This document shows, piece after piece, positions 1-9,436 of a DNA stretch of 64,000 nt (positions within the stretch are counted from its first letter, which is position 1; each line of letters begins with the position of its first letter). The notes under the pieces were generated by a model. The model saw only the letters and a list, made by a program, of their open reading frames with translations. It was not told where the DNA came from and searched no databases. The stretch comes from Planctomonas sp. JC2975 (lineage in GTDB: Bacteria; Actinomycetota; Actinomycetes; Actinomycetales; Microbacteriaceae): NCBI RefSeq assembly GCF_012985205.1, contig NZ_JABEKS010000002.1:124001-188000 (forward strand), read 5' to 3'. A program made the position numbers and the translations under genes.

Positions 1-1009
1 GATCGACGATCTCCTGGATGCGTCCCAGCGCGCCGAGCGCCGAGTTCACCGAGGTGAATGCGCCGAGCGCCTGGCCGAGCGGAAGGATCATCATGAAGAG
101 GAACAGGATGAACGCCACGAGGTTCGCCACGGTGATGGCGCCGCTGGCGACGCGGTATCCGCCGACGCCCAGCACCACCAGGAACGACACCTGCATGGCG
201 ATACCCGCAACGGGAACGACGAGAGCCGAGATCTTCGCGACCTTCACGCCCATGCGGTAGGCGGCAGTGGCATCGGTTTCGACGCCGTCGATCTCTCGTT
301 CCGTGGCACCAGAGGCGCGAATGGTGCGCACCGACGTGATCGCACGCTCGACGGATGCCGCCAGGTCGCCGACGCGCTGCTGCGCCTTGGTGCTGGCCAC
401 CCGGATGCGCCCGGAGAGCAGCACGACGACCACGATCGAGACCGCGATGACGAGCACGGTGAGTCCGAGGAGCACCGGATCGATGATGAGCATGGCGATC
501 AGTGCGCCGATGAACGTGAGCGCTCCGCCGACCGCTTCGACGAGACCCTGGGTGAGCACCGCGCGCAGCAGGGTCGTGTCGCTGCCGACGCGTGAGACCA
601 GGTCGCCGGTGCGCCGGGCGTCGAACTCGCTGATCGGCAGGTTCAGCATCCGCGCGACCAGCCGCTTGCGCGAGGAGAGCACGACGCTCTCACCCGTGCG
701 CTGCAGCAGGTAGTGCTGGTAGCCCGAGATGAGACCGGACACGATCACGAGCGCGACCAGCGCCCAGACGAGGCCGCCGAGCGTCTCGCCCTTCTGCACG
801 ATACCGATCACCTGGCTCACGAGCAGGGGCTGCGCCAGGCTTGCGGCGGCGCCGAGCACGCTCAGCACGATGACGACCGCCATCGTGCCCTTGTGCTCGA
901 AGATGTAGGGGAGCAGCTGTCCGAACGTGGCCCTCGGCCCGTCGTCCTTGGTGGGACGGCCGAACCGGCGGCGGGCGGGCGCGGATGAACTCGGGGCGGA
1001 TGCACTCAT
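1..1009 (-). CDS. ABC exporter, fused membrane/ATPase type (3' end outside window)
   Basis: The frame stays open from an ATG at 1009 to the left edge of the window, so only the first 336 residues are seen. They begin MSASAPSSSAPARRRFGRP, followed by a six-helix exporter membrane domain. Visible landmarks are TM1 around 'VVIVLSVLGAAASLAQPLL', a family-typical 'RTGDLVSRVGSDTTLLR' coupling segment, and later helices ending in 'GRIQEIVD'. The ATP-binding domain should lie beyond the left edge. The substrate cannot be told; lipid and drug exporters share this layout. It is divergent from the ROK regulator at 1182, with about 170 bp between the two starts. Confidence 0.85.
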   Translation of the reverse strand, partial: MSASAPSSSAPARRRFGRPTKDDGPRATFGQLLPYIFEHKGTMAVVIVLSVLGAAASLAQPLLVSQVIGIVQKGETLGGLVWALVALVIVSGLISGYQHYLLQRTGESVVLSSRKRLVARMLNLPISEFDARRTGDLVSRVGSDTTLLRAVLTQGLVEAVGGALTFIGALIAMLIIDPVLLGLTVLVIAVSIVVVVLLSGRIRVASTKAQQRVGDLAASVERAITSVRTIRASGATEREIDGVETDATAAYRMGVKVAKISALVVPVAGIAMQVSFLVVLGVGGYRVASGAITVANLVAFILFLFMMILPLGQALGAFTSVNSALGALGRIQEIVD

Positions 1010-1181
1010 GAGGACTCCATAACAAGGGGGCGCCGAAAGGGTATCAACGCTGGCTGGGCCGGACATCAGACGCGGGTACCGCTGTGTGGACGGATCGCGG
1101 CGGCGTCCGGCCGGGCCGACGCAGCGTCCGGTCCGGTCCGTGCTCGGGCAGGATGGACTAACGGCAGACGAAGGGTGCGCG

Positions 1182-2390
1182 GTGCTCAGCAGCGAACGGG
1201 ATGGGGTGCCCGCGGCGGATCGTGTGATCGGTACGGGGGCGCTCGGGGCCACTCTGCAGGCTCTCGTCGCCGAGGTGCAGAGGTCAGGTCCGCTCTCACG
1301 GGCTGAGCTCGGCGAGAGGCTGGGGCTCCCCACCGCCACGACAGCGCGCGTCGTCGCGCGGCTGATGCGAGAACGCGTGCTGGCGGAGGCAGGCATCCGT
1401 CGGAGCGGCAACGGGCGGCCGTCACGGTTGGTGGGGCTGAATCCGGCAGCCGGATCCGCGATCGCCGTCGACGTGGGCGCCAGCCTCGTGACGACCGCGT
1501 TCGTGGACGTCGCGGGTGGCATCCGTCAGCTCGACGTGCGCTCTGTCGATCCCGCTTCCTCGCCCGAGCTGCGTGTCGATGTCGTCGTCGACGCGATCGA
1601 CGAGGCGCTCGCGGTCGCACGCCGCGATGACGAGCGTTGCCTTGCGCTCGGTGTCTCCGTGCCCGCGGGAGGGTCGGCGTCGTTCCCCGACGCTCTGGCG
1701 GACCGTCTCGGTGCACGGTTCGAGCTGCCGCTGACCATCCAACGCGATGCCGACCTGCTGGCCATGGCCGAAGCACGCTGGGGCACGGGCAGCCGCGGCC
1801 GTGTCGTCGTCGCCCTGGCGTGGAGCTGGGGCGTCGGCGCGGGGGTCGTCGTCGACGGCGACGTGTACCGGGGGTCTGCGGGACGGGCGGGAGACATCGG
1901 CAGGCTCCTCGTGGGTTCTGTTCGCGACGAGGTGAAGGGGGCAGGGGCGCAGCGGGGATCAGGTGCTCCTGAGCCGCTCACCCTCGAGCAGCGGATCTCG
2001 GTGGCGGCCTTGTCGAGACGGCTTGCGCACATCGAGGGCCGCGGGTTCGATGAGCTCCACGTCGTCGATCTGCTCGCAGGAGCGGCGAACGACGTGGGAG
2101 ATTCGTCGGCCGGGGTACGTGACCTCCTGGAGTCGATGCTCGACGACGTCGCCGCGGCGATCGCGACTCTGACGCTCGTGCTCGATCCGGACGTCATCGT
2201 CTTCGCCGGGGTCGTCGGCAGACGGATCGATGCGTTCGCGCCGCGCCTGATGCCCAGGCTGGAACGGACTCTGCCCGCGGTTCCGCGACTGACGGCATCC
2301 GGTCTCGGGCAGACCGCGTGGCTGTCCGCGGCAGGGCTCACCGCCATCGAGTCGGCCGGGCCCCTGCTGGCGGTGCTGCACGGCGGTTGA
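1182..2390 (+). CDS. ROK-family transcriptional regulator
   Basis: A protein of about 402 residues with an N-terminal winged helix-turn-helix ('GPLSRAELGERLGLPTATTARVVARL') followed by a ROK sugar-kinase-like domain. That domain contains the DxG phosphate loop ('AIAVDVGASLVTTAF') and the 'GVGAGVVVDGDVYRG...GRAGDIG' segment. The zinc-binding CxCGxxGC motif of active ROK kinases is missing, so it is probably a sugar-responsive regulator, not an enzyme. I prefer the GTG at 1182 (GAAGGG upstream) to an in-frame GTG at 1086. Its target is unknown; the sugar transporter locus at 3.3-7.6 kb is a reasonable guess only. Confidence 0.85.
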   Translation: MLSSERDGVPAADRVIGTGALGATLQALVAEVQRSGPLSRAELGERLGLPTATTARVVARLMRERVLAEAGIRRSGNGRPSRLVGLNPAAGSAIAVDVGASLVTTAFVDVAGGIRQLDVRSVDPASSPELRVDVVVDAIDEALAVARRDDERCLALGVSVPAGGSASFPDALADRLGARFELPLTIQRDADLLAMAEARWGTGSRGRVVVALAWSWGVGAGVVVDGDVYRGSAGRAGDIGRLLVGSVRDEVKGAGAQRGSGAPEPLTLEQRISVAALSRRLAHIEGRGFDELHVVDLLAGAANDVGDSSAGVRDLLESMLDDVAAAIATLTLVLDPDVIVFAGVVGRRIDAFAPRLMPRLERTLPAVPRLTASGLGQTAWLSAAGLTAIESAGPLLAVLHGG

Positions 2391-2435
2391 GCCTGTTTTT
2401 CGGACGTCCCTGGCCGTGGCCACGATCTGGATGCC

Positions 2436-3323
2436 TTACAGGACTCGCGCGAAGTACTCTCGCGAGAACACCCGAAAGTAGAGGGGCCGCGGGATGGTTC
2501 CGAGCAGCGGCTGCACGTCCTGCATGACGGCCCTCTGCGTCGCGTGAGCATCGATCGCCGCGAGCTTGCGGCGGGCGGCGCGGGCGATGGACACGCACGT
2601 CGTCGGTGTGGGAGGGGTGGCGCCGGCCTCCGCCGACGCGCGTTGGAAGACGGGCGAGAACCGCCGCGCCAGCGACACCTGTCGGGTGGGGAGAGTCGCC
2701 TGGAAGAGCCGGAGTCCGTGTCCGGCGGCGCGAGCGCCGAGCACGGCACGTCGTGCTGCGGCCGCCGACGCCACGTGGTCCGGATGTCCATACAGGCCGA
2801 GGGCGTCATCCAGCGACACGACGAGCGTCGGACGCCACTCGCGGATGACGCCCTCGAGCTCCTGGACAAGCTCGTCCACGTGAGAGGCGAGGGTGCCGTC
2901 GACCCACGTGCCGATGGATACGGATCCCAGTCCGAGGGCTGCCGCCGACCGCCGCAGCTCTTCGTGTCTGATATCGGCGAGCCCGGCAGCACCGATCTGG
3001 TCGGCTCCCGTGCGCCCGCGCCACTGCGCCGAGCGACTCGCCTCACCACGAGTGAAGCAGTGCAGGGCCACGGATGCTCCCGAGGCCGCCGCGATGGCGA
3101 GGGTGCCGGCCATGACGATCTCATCGTCGGGGTGGGCCGTGACGACGAGCATCCGGTCGCCTTTGCCGGCCAGCGTGCGCAGTCTTCGTGGCGTGAGGTC
3201 GTTCACCGTGATCCAGCTCGCAGCGAACAACGCGCACGGCACGGCGATTGTCATCGCTGCAGCGAGTCCGACGCCGATGCGGATTCGCCGGCCCCTTGTC
3301 GACACCCCCGAGTCTCTGGACAC
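2436..3323 (-). CDS. PIG-L/LmbE-family deacetylase, membrane-anchored
   Basis: A 295-residue protein. One hydrophobic segment lies at about residues 14-40, so the enzyme domain is probably outside the cell. The metal-binding motif 'TAHPDDE' is at residues 62-68 and 'GHPDHV' follows later; both are hallmarks of PIG-L/LmbE deacetylases acting on N-acetylglucosamine-type substrates. Its start is 4 bp after the end of the 909-aa gene upstream, so the two are surely co-transcribed. The pairing suggests removal of acetyl groups from an amino-sugar glycan, which is an inference. It converges with the ROK gene across 45 bp. Confidence 0.85.
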   Translation of the reverse strand: MSRDSGVSTRGRRIRIGVGLAAAMTIAVPCALFAASWITVNDLTPRRLRTLAGKGDRMLVVTAHPDDEIVMAGTLAIAAASGASVALHCFTRGEASRSAQWRGRTGADQIGAAGLADIRHEELRRSAAALGLGSVSIGTWVDGTLASHVDELVQELEGVIREWRPTLVVSLDDALGLYGHPDHVASAAAARRAVLGARAAGHGLRLFQATLPTRQVSLARRFSPVFQRASAEAGATPPTPTTCVSIARAARRKLAAIDAHATQRAVMQDVQPLLGTIPRPLYFRVFSREYFARVL

Positions 3324-3327
3324 CTCG

Positions 3328-6057
3328 TCACCGTACCGTCACGCTGAGGGACGCACCGCCGAGCGAGAAGGTGATGTCCGCATCGCGCTCGGCGTGCGGG
3401 TCCGCGTCGTCCGGGCATGCAGGTGAGTCGAACCGGCGCGAAGGGGAGGCGACGTGTGCTCCGTCCACGGTGAAGCATCCGGCGTAGTCCGCCTCGATGT
3501 GGTTCCCGTTCGGGGCGGTCCAGCACAACCAGGGCTCACCGTGAGCGTCGATCCCGTACTCCGGATCCGTCAGGGAGCGGATGAAATCGGAGAGCGAGCC
3601 GCGCTCGTCGACGGATCCGATCGTCGCGACGTACCAGAGACCCGCGCGGCGAGGCATCCACTCCTCACCGGCCTCGTCTCCGCGCGCAATGCGCTGGAAT
3701 CCGCCGTCCGTGGCGACCACGACCAGGCCGTGTCCGAGGCGCCCGCCGATCCAATCACCTTCGACGATCACCTCGTCGAAGTGCGATGACGGGAACCAGA
3801 GGTGAGTACGACCCGTCGGATCAGCCACGGGAATGCGGTGCAGGGCGATCACGGATCCCTCGTGCCTCCGCGCTCTCGGCAGCACGCGGTGGCCCGACCA
3901 CGCGTTGGGTCGCACGTCACCCGATCGCGACGACGTCGCCGGATGCGTCGCGAACACCTGCGTCTCGGGTCCGAGCGTGACGCCCCAGACGTGCTCCTGC
4001 AGTCCTGGCAGCCCCACCCGGTAGTCCTCGACGCAGGCGATGGCGGCGTGCGGTGTATGGAATCCGGTGACGACGGAGCGGAACGGGCGGTCCAGAAGGT
4101 CGGTCTCGGGTCGAAGCCGTCCACTGTTCACGGTCGAGTACGACCAGTCACTCGATGACGCCCTGGCGATCTCGCGCACCACCTGAGGCACGTGATACGC
4201 CCGAGTGGTGGCCAGGGCGACAGCGGGCGCTGCCGCGGGATTGAGCGACCCCGTGCCCCAGCACAGCCACATCAGCGGGCCCGTCTCCTCGAGTCGGGCG
4301 GTTCGCAGCATCCGTGTGTACGAGCGGCCGTGGGCCGTGGCGTGGATGCCGCGCCACGATGCCGTCGCAAGCGAGCAGAGCAGCAGGTCGAGCAGTTTGC
4401 GCGCGGAGGCGGCCAACTCCTGGTCGCCCAATTCGGCCAGCGCGACGAGCGAGAAGCAGTTGATGGCGGCGTATGCATTGGACTCGAATTCGCTGAAGCC
4501 TCCGGCGAGCTTGGCGCTCAGCCACTCGGCGGCGAGCCGCGCCCCGTGTTCGGCGTGCCGTGCGCCGTCCCATCCTGTGCCCGTGAAGGTCTGGCCGGCG
4601 AAGCGGCGGCCTGCCAGATGCTCGGCGACGTGCCACACGAACTGATGGTTCTCGGTGAAGTAGCACTGCGCGTCGACTCCTGGCTGGTCGATCCAGTACT
4701 TGAACCCGAGCAACGCGTCGACAGCGGCCTGGCGGACACCCGGCTCCCAGCGCGAGTCCGGAACCCTGTGCAGTAGAAGGAGGATGCCCACCGCCTCGAA
4801 GTCGGAGCAGTCGCCTCGCTCGATGATCAAGCCGAGCGCATGCCTCAGATCGACGTGCCGGACGGTTCCGCCCGCGTCGGCGTGTGCCAGGGCCGAGGCG
4901 ATTCCCGGATCCAGCACGCGTGCGTAGTCCAGAAGGTCGGTGCGCCAGTCCTCCGGAGTTCCCGTCGCCACCCGTCGCGTCGGAACCTCGGATGCATTGA
5001 TCAGCGGAAAGGTGCGCGACAGTCCGTTCCGGGATCCGGTCTCGCTCAGTGTGATCAGAGCCTCGTACGGCAGGTGGTGGACCCCGGCGCGGATCGCGGG
5101 CAGCGCCACGACGGCGAGCCCCGACGCGTCGGGGGTCACGACCGCCTCGCGCACCTCCTCGACCGCAGCACCTCCTCCTGTGCCGGGCACCGAGATGCCG
5201 TGCACCCGTGCCGTGAGCGAGATGCCCGGCGTGCTGCGGAACGCGAGCTTCCCGGCAACGATCGTGGATCCTTCGAAGGCTATAGCGTCGAGCCGGGACT
5301 CCTCTGCAGCCGCCGTGTACTCGTCGGCGTCGGGCTGGTGGACCACGACCGCGACCGGCTGGCCCAGCACCCTCAGACCGACCACGTGTCGGCATTCGCG
5401 GAGGGCGAGTTGCCAGCTGGCGATTGTGACGGTCGTGATTCCGGCCTCGAGGCGTAGTCGGAGGCGATGCCGGCTGGGCTCCATGTAGGTGATGTCGTCG
5501 AACACGGCTGCGCAGTCGCCGTTCACCCACACCGCCACCGGACCCGTGCTGTGCACCTCGAGGTCGCGCCACTCTGCCTGGTCGACCTCCAGCTGAGTCA
5601 CCGCAACGGCGAGGCGATACTGCGGTGTTCTGGCGAAACCGCTCCAGTCGACGAGGCCATCGGTGCCGGTGTGCGTGCGAGACAGTTCGCCGTCGTGCCT
5701 GCCGGCGTGCGACGTCCAAGCGAAGGACGCTCCCGCCGCGGCGTGCGGCATCCGCTGGTCTTCCACGAGCGGATGCCGTCGGTACAGTGCCGACTTCACC
5801 GGCGCGGCATCCGGCCCGTTCGTCAGGCGCCAGCGCGCGAGACCGTCGGGCTGCGCATCCTTCTCCCACGGTGATCCGGTGGGGGAGACGACGGCGTCGA
5901 GATCGTCGCATGGCCACTCCCAGAGCGGACCGGTCAGCCAGTCGCGCACCATGCCGTCTGCCGAGAGGCGATGTACCGTTCTGCCTGTCGCTTGCCGCAC
6001 CGAGACCTCGGTGGGGTCCCCGGCGATCGTCGGAGCGGGGAGGAGGGGCGTGGACAT
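3328..6057 (-). CDS. Large uncharacterised protein, candidate carbohydrate-active enzyme
   Basis: The protein has 909 residues and I do not recognise a named family. Residues 1-370 are beta-rich, with a segment that resembles a galactose-binding fold ('VHSTGPVAVWVNGDCAAVF'). Residues about 375-640 are helical, with aromatic and polar clusters such as 'ENHQFVWHVAEHLAG' near residue 470, as in alpha/alpha-toroid lyases and hydrolases. The C-terminal part is again beta-rich ('HLWFPSSHFDEVIVEGDWIGGRLG'). No signal peptide is seen, so it probably acts in the cytoplasm. The deacetylase follows 4 bp downstream and a GPH sugar symporter is divergent, so a role in degrading an imported uronic-acid or amino-sugar oligosaccharide is likely but unproven. 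Confidence 0.8.
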   Translation of the reverse strand: MSTPLLPAPTIAGDPTEVSVRQATGRTVHRLSADGMVRDWLTGPLWEWPCDDLDAVVSPTGSPWEKDAQPDGLARWRLTNGPDAAPVKSALYRRHPLVEDQRMPHAAAGASFAWTSHAGRHDGELSRTHTGTDGLVDWSGFARTPQYRLAVAVTQLEVDQAEWRDLEVHSTGPVAVWVNGDCAAVFDDITYMEPSRHRLRLRLEAGITTVTIASWQLALRECRHVVGLRVLGQPVAVVVHQPDADEYTAAAEESRLDAIAFEGSTIVAGKLAFRSTPGISLTARVHGISVPGTGGGAAVEEVREAVVTPDASGLAVVALPAIRAGVHHLPYEALITLSETGSRNGLSRTFPLINASEVPTRRVATGTPEDWRTDLLDYARVLDPGIASALAHADAGGTVRHVDLRHALGLIIERGDCSDFEAVGILLLLHRVPDSRWEPGVRQAAVDALLGFKYWIDQPGVDAQCYFTENHQFVWHVAEHLAGRRFAGQTFTGTGWDGARHAEHGARLAAEWLSAKLAGGFSEFESNAYAAINCFSLVALAELGDQELAASARKLLDLLLCSLATASWRGIHATAHGRSYTRMLRTARLEETGPLMWLCWGTGSLNPAAAPAVALATTRAYHVPQVVREIARASSSDWSYSTVNSGRLRPETDLLDRPFRSVVTGFHTPHAAIACVEDYRVGLPGLQEHVWGVTLGPETQVFATHPATSSRSGDVRPNAWSGHRVLPRARRHEGSVIALHRIPVADPTGRTHLWFPSSHFDEVIVEGDWIGGRLGHGLVVVATDGGFQRIARGDEAGEEWMPRRAGLWYVATIGSVDERGSLSDFIRSLTDPEYGIDAHGEPWLCWTAPNGNHIEADYAGCFTVDGAHVASPSRRFDSPACPDDADPHAERDADITFSLGGASLSVTVR

Positions 6058-6108
6058 CGTGGTTCCTGTCTCGTTTCGGCCTGGCGCTGGTTTGCCTTCT
6101 CAGCTTCT

Positions 6109-6146
6109 CTCTGGCAGAGTCTGCTGAACTCCGCAGTTTTCGTCAA
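6109..6146 (-). promoter_or_regulatory. Candidate promoter and operator before the 909-aa gene
   Basis: On the minus strand TTGACG (6146-6141) is followed after 17 nt by CAGACT (6123-6118), a weak -35/-10 pair for the gene starting at 6057. A perfect inverted repeat CTCTG-G-CAGAG (6109-6119) overlaps the -10, where a repressor could block it. The control region is shared with the symporter start at 6206. Motif reading only. Confidence 0.35.
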
Positions 6147-6205
6147 ATTGAGAAAAAGTGGCGATGACGGCTCATCCCCACACCTACCCGAGCGAGGAAC
6201 CAGGA

Positions 6206-7585
6206 ATGGCAGACACCGACGTCACCGTCCCGTCCAGCGCACCAGACGCCTCTGCGTCCTCCGTGCAGGAGCCCTTCGTCGAGCCCGTTCGGCCGACGAA
6301 TCCTGCACGCTACGCACTGGGGATGTTCGCCGGCTCACTGATGAGCCCCATGGTGTCTACGTATGTCGCCTTCTTCTACGTGGACCGGCTCGGCATGTCG
6401 GCCATCGCCTTCGGTGTCGTGATGGCGATCTACGGAGTGCTCGACGCGATCGGCAATCCCATCTACGGATACCTTTCCGATCGCACTCGCACGAAGTGGG
6501 GTCGCCGGCGTCCGTGGATCCTGATCGGCGCGCCGCTGTGGGCGGTGGTCTTCATCGCCCTGTTCTGCGCGAGTGGCGCACTTCAGGGCGCGGCCCTCAT
6601 CGCGTACTTCGCCGCCTTCATCGTGCTCACCCAAAGCTTCGACTCCCTGGTCACCGCGAACTACGAGGCCCTTCTCCCTGAGATCTTCACGAGTGAGCGC
6701 AAGCGCTCCATCGCGAATTCTCTTCGACAGGGATTCCAGCTGGTCGCGATGGGAGTCTCCGTCGCGCTCGTCCCGCTCATCGCGTCCGCGATCGGATACG
6801 CCCTCACGGCCACGGCGCTCGGCGTGGTTGCTGCCATCGTGCTCGTGTTCGTGGCACTCGGGGCCCACGAGGATCCGCGTCACTACGGCGATGCCGCACC
6901 CAAGCCGTCCCTGGCATCCAGCCTCCGATCGCTCGCCCGAAATCGGAACTTCTGGATCATCGCCGTCGCGAACGCCTGCTACGCCTCGGTCATCACGTTG
7001 CTCATGGCCGGTGTCGCGTTCTTCGTGAAGTACGTGCTCGGCGACGTCAAGGGAGGCAGCGCCACGTACATCCTCGCGACCGTGCTCGTGATGTCGATGG
7101 TCTTCCTCATCGGATGGACCTATGCGGTGCGTCGCTTCGGCGCCCTCGCGGTCTGGCGGGTCGCGCTCGTCGTTCTGACCTTCTCTTTCGTGCCGATGTT
7201 CTTCGCCCACACCCTCGTCGCGGCGATCGCTTCCGGAGCGGGCATCGCTTTGGGCTACAGCGGTGTGATCGCGACGACGGACCTGCTGATCGCTCGACTG
7301 ATCGACGGCGACTCAGCACGCACCGGAGTGCGCCGCGAAGGCATCTTCACCAGCGCCTTCGCCTTCACGAAGCGCAGTTCTGTGGTCGTCAAGGCGCTGG
7401 CCTTCGTGGCGATGACCGGGCTCTTCGGCTACGTCAGCGGTGACGATCCCGGCCGGCACGCCGCGGATGCCGCGCGCTTCCTCATGATCGTGCTTCCCTG
7501 TGTGCTTTGCGCCGTCGCGGCCGTGTTCGCCTGGTTCGTCCGCTTCTCGCGCGAGGAACTGGTCGCCGCCGACACGGACGCCTGA
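6206..7585 (+). CDS. GPH-family sugar:cation symporter (MFS)
   Basis: The protein has about 459 residues and roughly 12 membrane helices. It carries the GPH (glycoside-pentoside-hexuronide) loop signature 'DAIGNPIYGYLSDRTRTK' followed by 'WGRRRPWIL', which separates this family from other MFS carriers. The ATG at 6206 is chosen because GAGG lies 8 nt upstream; ATGs at 6158 and 6164 lack a good site. It is divergent from the 909-aa gene and probably imports the glycoside or uronide oligosaccharide that the minus-strand genes process. The substrate is not readable from sequence. Confidence 0.88.
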   Translation: MADTDVTVPSSAPDASASSVQEPFVEPVRPTNPARYALGMFAGSLMSPMVSTYVAFFYVDRLGMSAIAFGVVMAIYGVLDAIGNPIYGYLSDRTRTKWGRRRPWILIGAPLWAVVFIALFCASGALQGAALIAYFAAFIVLTQSFDSLVTANYEALLPEIFTSERKRSIANSLRQGFQLVAMGVSVALVPLIASAIGYALTATALGVVAAIVLVFVALGAHEDPRHYGDAAPKPSLASSLRSLARNRNFWIIAVANACYASVITLLMAGVAFFVKYVLGDVKGGSATYILATVLVMSMVFLIGWTYAVRRFGALAVWRVALVVLTFSFVPMFFAHTLVAAIASGAGIALGYSGVIATTDLLIARLIDGDSARTGVRREGIFTSAFAFTKRSSVVVKALAFVAMTGLFGYVSGDDPGRHAADAARFLMIVLPCVLCAVAAVFAWFVRFSREELVAADTDA

Positions 7586-7658
7586 TCGGCTCCTCTGCGG
7601 GCACCGCCGCGGCAGGCCGAGCTCGTACCGAGAACAACCGCCGTTGTCGCCCGTGTGG

Positions 7659-7671
7659 GTTACGTTGTAAC
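7659..7671 (+). promoter_or_regulatory. GTTAC-N3-GTAAC operator candidate over the exporter promoter
   Basis: The inverted repeat GTTAC-GTT-GTAAC covers the -10 box TACGTT (7661-7666), which is only 7 nt before the GTG at 7674. The dyad resembles TetR-family operators, which commonly control drug exporters. No regulator gene is adjacent. Confidence 0.4.
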
Positions 7672-7673
7672 GC

Positions 7674-8600
7674 GTGCCATCACCGGTGATAGTCGCGTCA
7701 GACCTCGTCAAGCAGTACGGGGAGGTGTCCGCCGTCGGAGGCATCTCGTTCGAGGTCGCACCGGGCGAGTCGTTCGGGCTGCTCGGGCCCAATGGTGCCG
7801 GCAAGTCGACGACGATGCGCATGATCGGAGCCGTCTCCACCCGCACCAGCGGGCGCCTGGAGATCCTCGGGCTGGATCCCGACCGCAACGGGCCGGAGAT
7901 CCGTGCCCAGCTGGGTGTCGTCCCGCAGTCGGACAACCTCGACGAGGAACTGCGTGTGCGCGAGAACCTCATCGTGTACGGCCGTTACTTCGGGTATCCG
8001 ATGGCCAGGGTGCGCAGCAAGGCCGACGACCTGCTCGCGTTCGCCCAGCTGCAGGACAAGGCGAAGGCCAAGGTGACCGATCTCTCCGGCGGCATGAAGC
8101 GTCGGCTCACCATCGCGCGCGGCCTGATGAACGATCCGCGCATCCTGCTGCTCGACGAGCCGACGACGGGGCTGGATCCGCAGGCCAGGCACATCCTCTG
8201 GGACCGGCTGTTCCGCCTGAAGGAGGAGGGCACCACGCTCGTGCTGACCACTCACTACATGGACGAGGCAGAGCAGCTCTGCGACCGCCTCATCGTCGTG
8301 GACAAGGGCACGATCATGGCGGAGGGGACCCCGGCATCCCTCATCCGCGAGTACTCGACGCGTGAGGTCCTCGAACTGCGTTTCGGCGCCGATCGCAACG
8401 CCGAGATGGCCGAACGACTGAAGGATGCCGGCGATCGCGTCGAGCCGCTTCCCGATCGCGTCCTGGTCTACACGGGTGACGGCGAGGCCGAGCTCGCCCG
8501 CCTCACCGATGCCGGCATCCGGCCGCTCACCTCACTGGTGCGCCGCTCGAGCCTTGAAGACGTGTTCCTGCGGCTGACAGGAAGGTCGTTGATCGAATGA
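7674..8600 (+). CDS. ABC transporter ATP-binding protein, DrrA/NodI type
   Basis: A 308-residue nucleotide-binding subunit with Walker A 'GPNGAGKST', signature 'LSGGMKRRL', Walker B 'ILLLDEPTTGLD' and the H-loop in 'LTTHYMDEAEQ'. The roughly 80-residue tail after the ATPase core is typical of DrrA (antibiotic) and NodI (lipo-oligosaccharide) exporters. It is the first gene of a three-gene operon; its stop overlaps the next start by 4 nt (8597-8600). The GTG at 7674 has no Shine-Dalgarno but a -10 box 7 nt upstream, suggesting a leaderless message. Drug or lipid export is the likely role. Confidence 0.9.
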   Translation: MPSPVIVASDLVKQYGEVSAVGGISFEVAPGESFGLLGPNGAGKSTTMRMIGAVSTRTSGRLEILGLDPDRNGPEIRAQLGVVPQSDNLDEELRVRENLIVYGRYFGYPMARVRSKADDLLAFAQLQDKAKAKVTDLSGGMKRRLTIARGLMNDPRILLLDEPTTGLDPQARHILWDRLFRLKEEGTTLVLTTHYMDEAEQLCDRLIVVDKGTIMAEGTPASLIREYSTREVLELRFGADRNAEMAERLKDAGDRVEPLPDRVLVYTGDGEAELARLTDAGIRPLTSLVRRSSLEDVFLRLTGRSLIE

Positions 8601-9436
8601 CAACCTTGGACCACTCTTCGACGGATGCCGTCAGCCGCGTCGCCGTGAAGCCGCGCCGGTTCGGCGCGTGGTACGTCGCGGAGCACAGGCTGCGCGTGAT
8701 GCGCTCCTATGTCTCGACCGTGCTCGTCGGCGCCGTCGGCACCCCGCTGCTCTACCTCTTCGCCATGGGCGTCGGGCTCGGAGCCCTCGTGAGCGCCAAC
8801 CTCGGGCCGCACGCCGTCGACGGCGTCAGCTACCTCGAGTTCGTCGCTCCGGCGCTCCTGTGCACGGCGGCGGTGACGGTCGCATCCGAGGAGTTCACCT
8901 ACCCGATCATGCTCGGATTCAAGTGGAATCCGACGTTCCTCGGCATCAGCTCGTCGCCGATCACCCCCGGCCAGATCATCGACGGCATGGTGATCTCGGT
9001 GATCGTCCGGCTCGTCGCCACCAGCGTCATCTACTGGCTCTTCATGCTGGCGTTCGGCGCGACGCCTGCAGGCACTGCGGTCCTCTCCGTGCTCATCGCC
9101 AGTCTCGTCGGGCTCGCGTTCGGCACGCCCATCATGGCGTACGTCGCGACACTGCAGACGGATACCGGGCAGATCGCCATGCTGATGCGTTTCGTCCTGC
9201 TGCCGTTGACGCTGTTCTCCGGCACCTTCTTCCCTCTGACGGCGATGCCCATCTACCTGCAGTGGATCGGCTGGCTCTCACCGATCTGGCACGGCACCCA
9301 ACTCGCACGAGACGTCACGTACGGAGCGGTCGAGCCAGGATGGCTGGTCGCCGTGCACGTGCTGTACCTGCTCGCGCTGGTGGCGCCGAGCTGGCTGTTG
9401 TCCCGACGTACCGCAAGACGGAGGTTGTACTCGTGA
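8597..9436 (+). CDS. ABC-2 type permease, first of two
   Basis: A 279-residue membrane protein with about six helices and the ABC-2 pattern: a conserved 'YLEFVAPALLCTAAV' segment near residue 75 and 'LLPLTLFSGTFFPLTAMP' near residue 205. It overlaps both neighbours by 4 nt, so all three subunits are made at matched levels. With the next gene it should form a heterodimeric channel energised by the ATPase encoded at 7674. Confidence 0.88.
   Translation: MTTLDHSSTDAVSRVAVKPRRFGAWYVAEHRLRVMRSYVSTVLVGAVGTPLLYLFAMGVGLGALVSANLGPHAVDGVSYLEFVAPALLCTAAVTVASEEFTYPIMLGFKWNPTFLGISSSPITPGQIIDGMVISVIVRLVATSVIYWLFMLAFGATPAGTAVLSVLIASLVGLAFGTPIMAYVATLQTDTGQIAMLMRFVLLPLTLFSGTFFPLTAMPIYLQWIGWLSPIWHGTQLARDVTYGAVEPGWLVAVHVLYLLALVAPSWLLSRRTARRRLYS

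Noticed and set aside
8668-9432. N-terminal extension of the second ABC-2 permease
   Set aside because: It is an out-of-frame reading of the first permease; the GTG at 9433 gives the proper family N-terminus.
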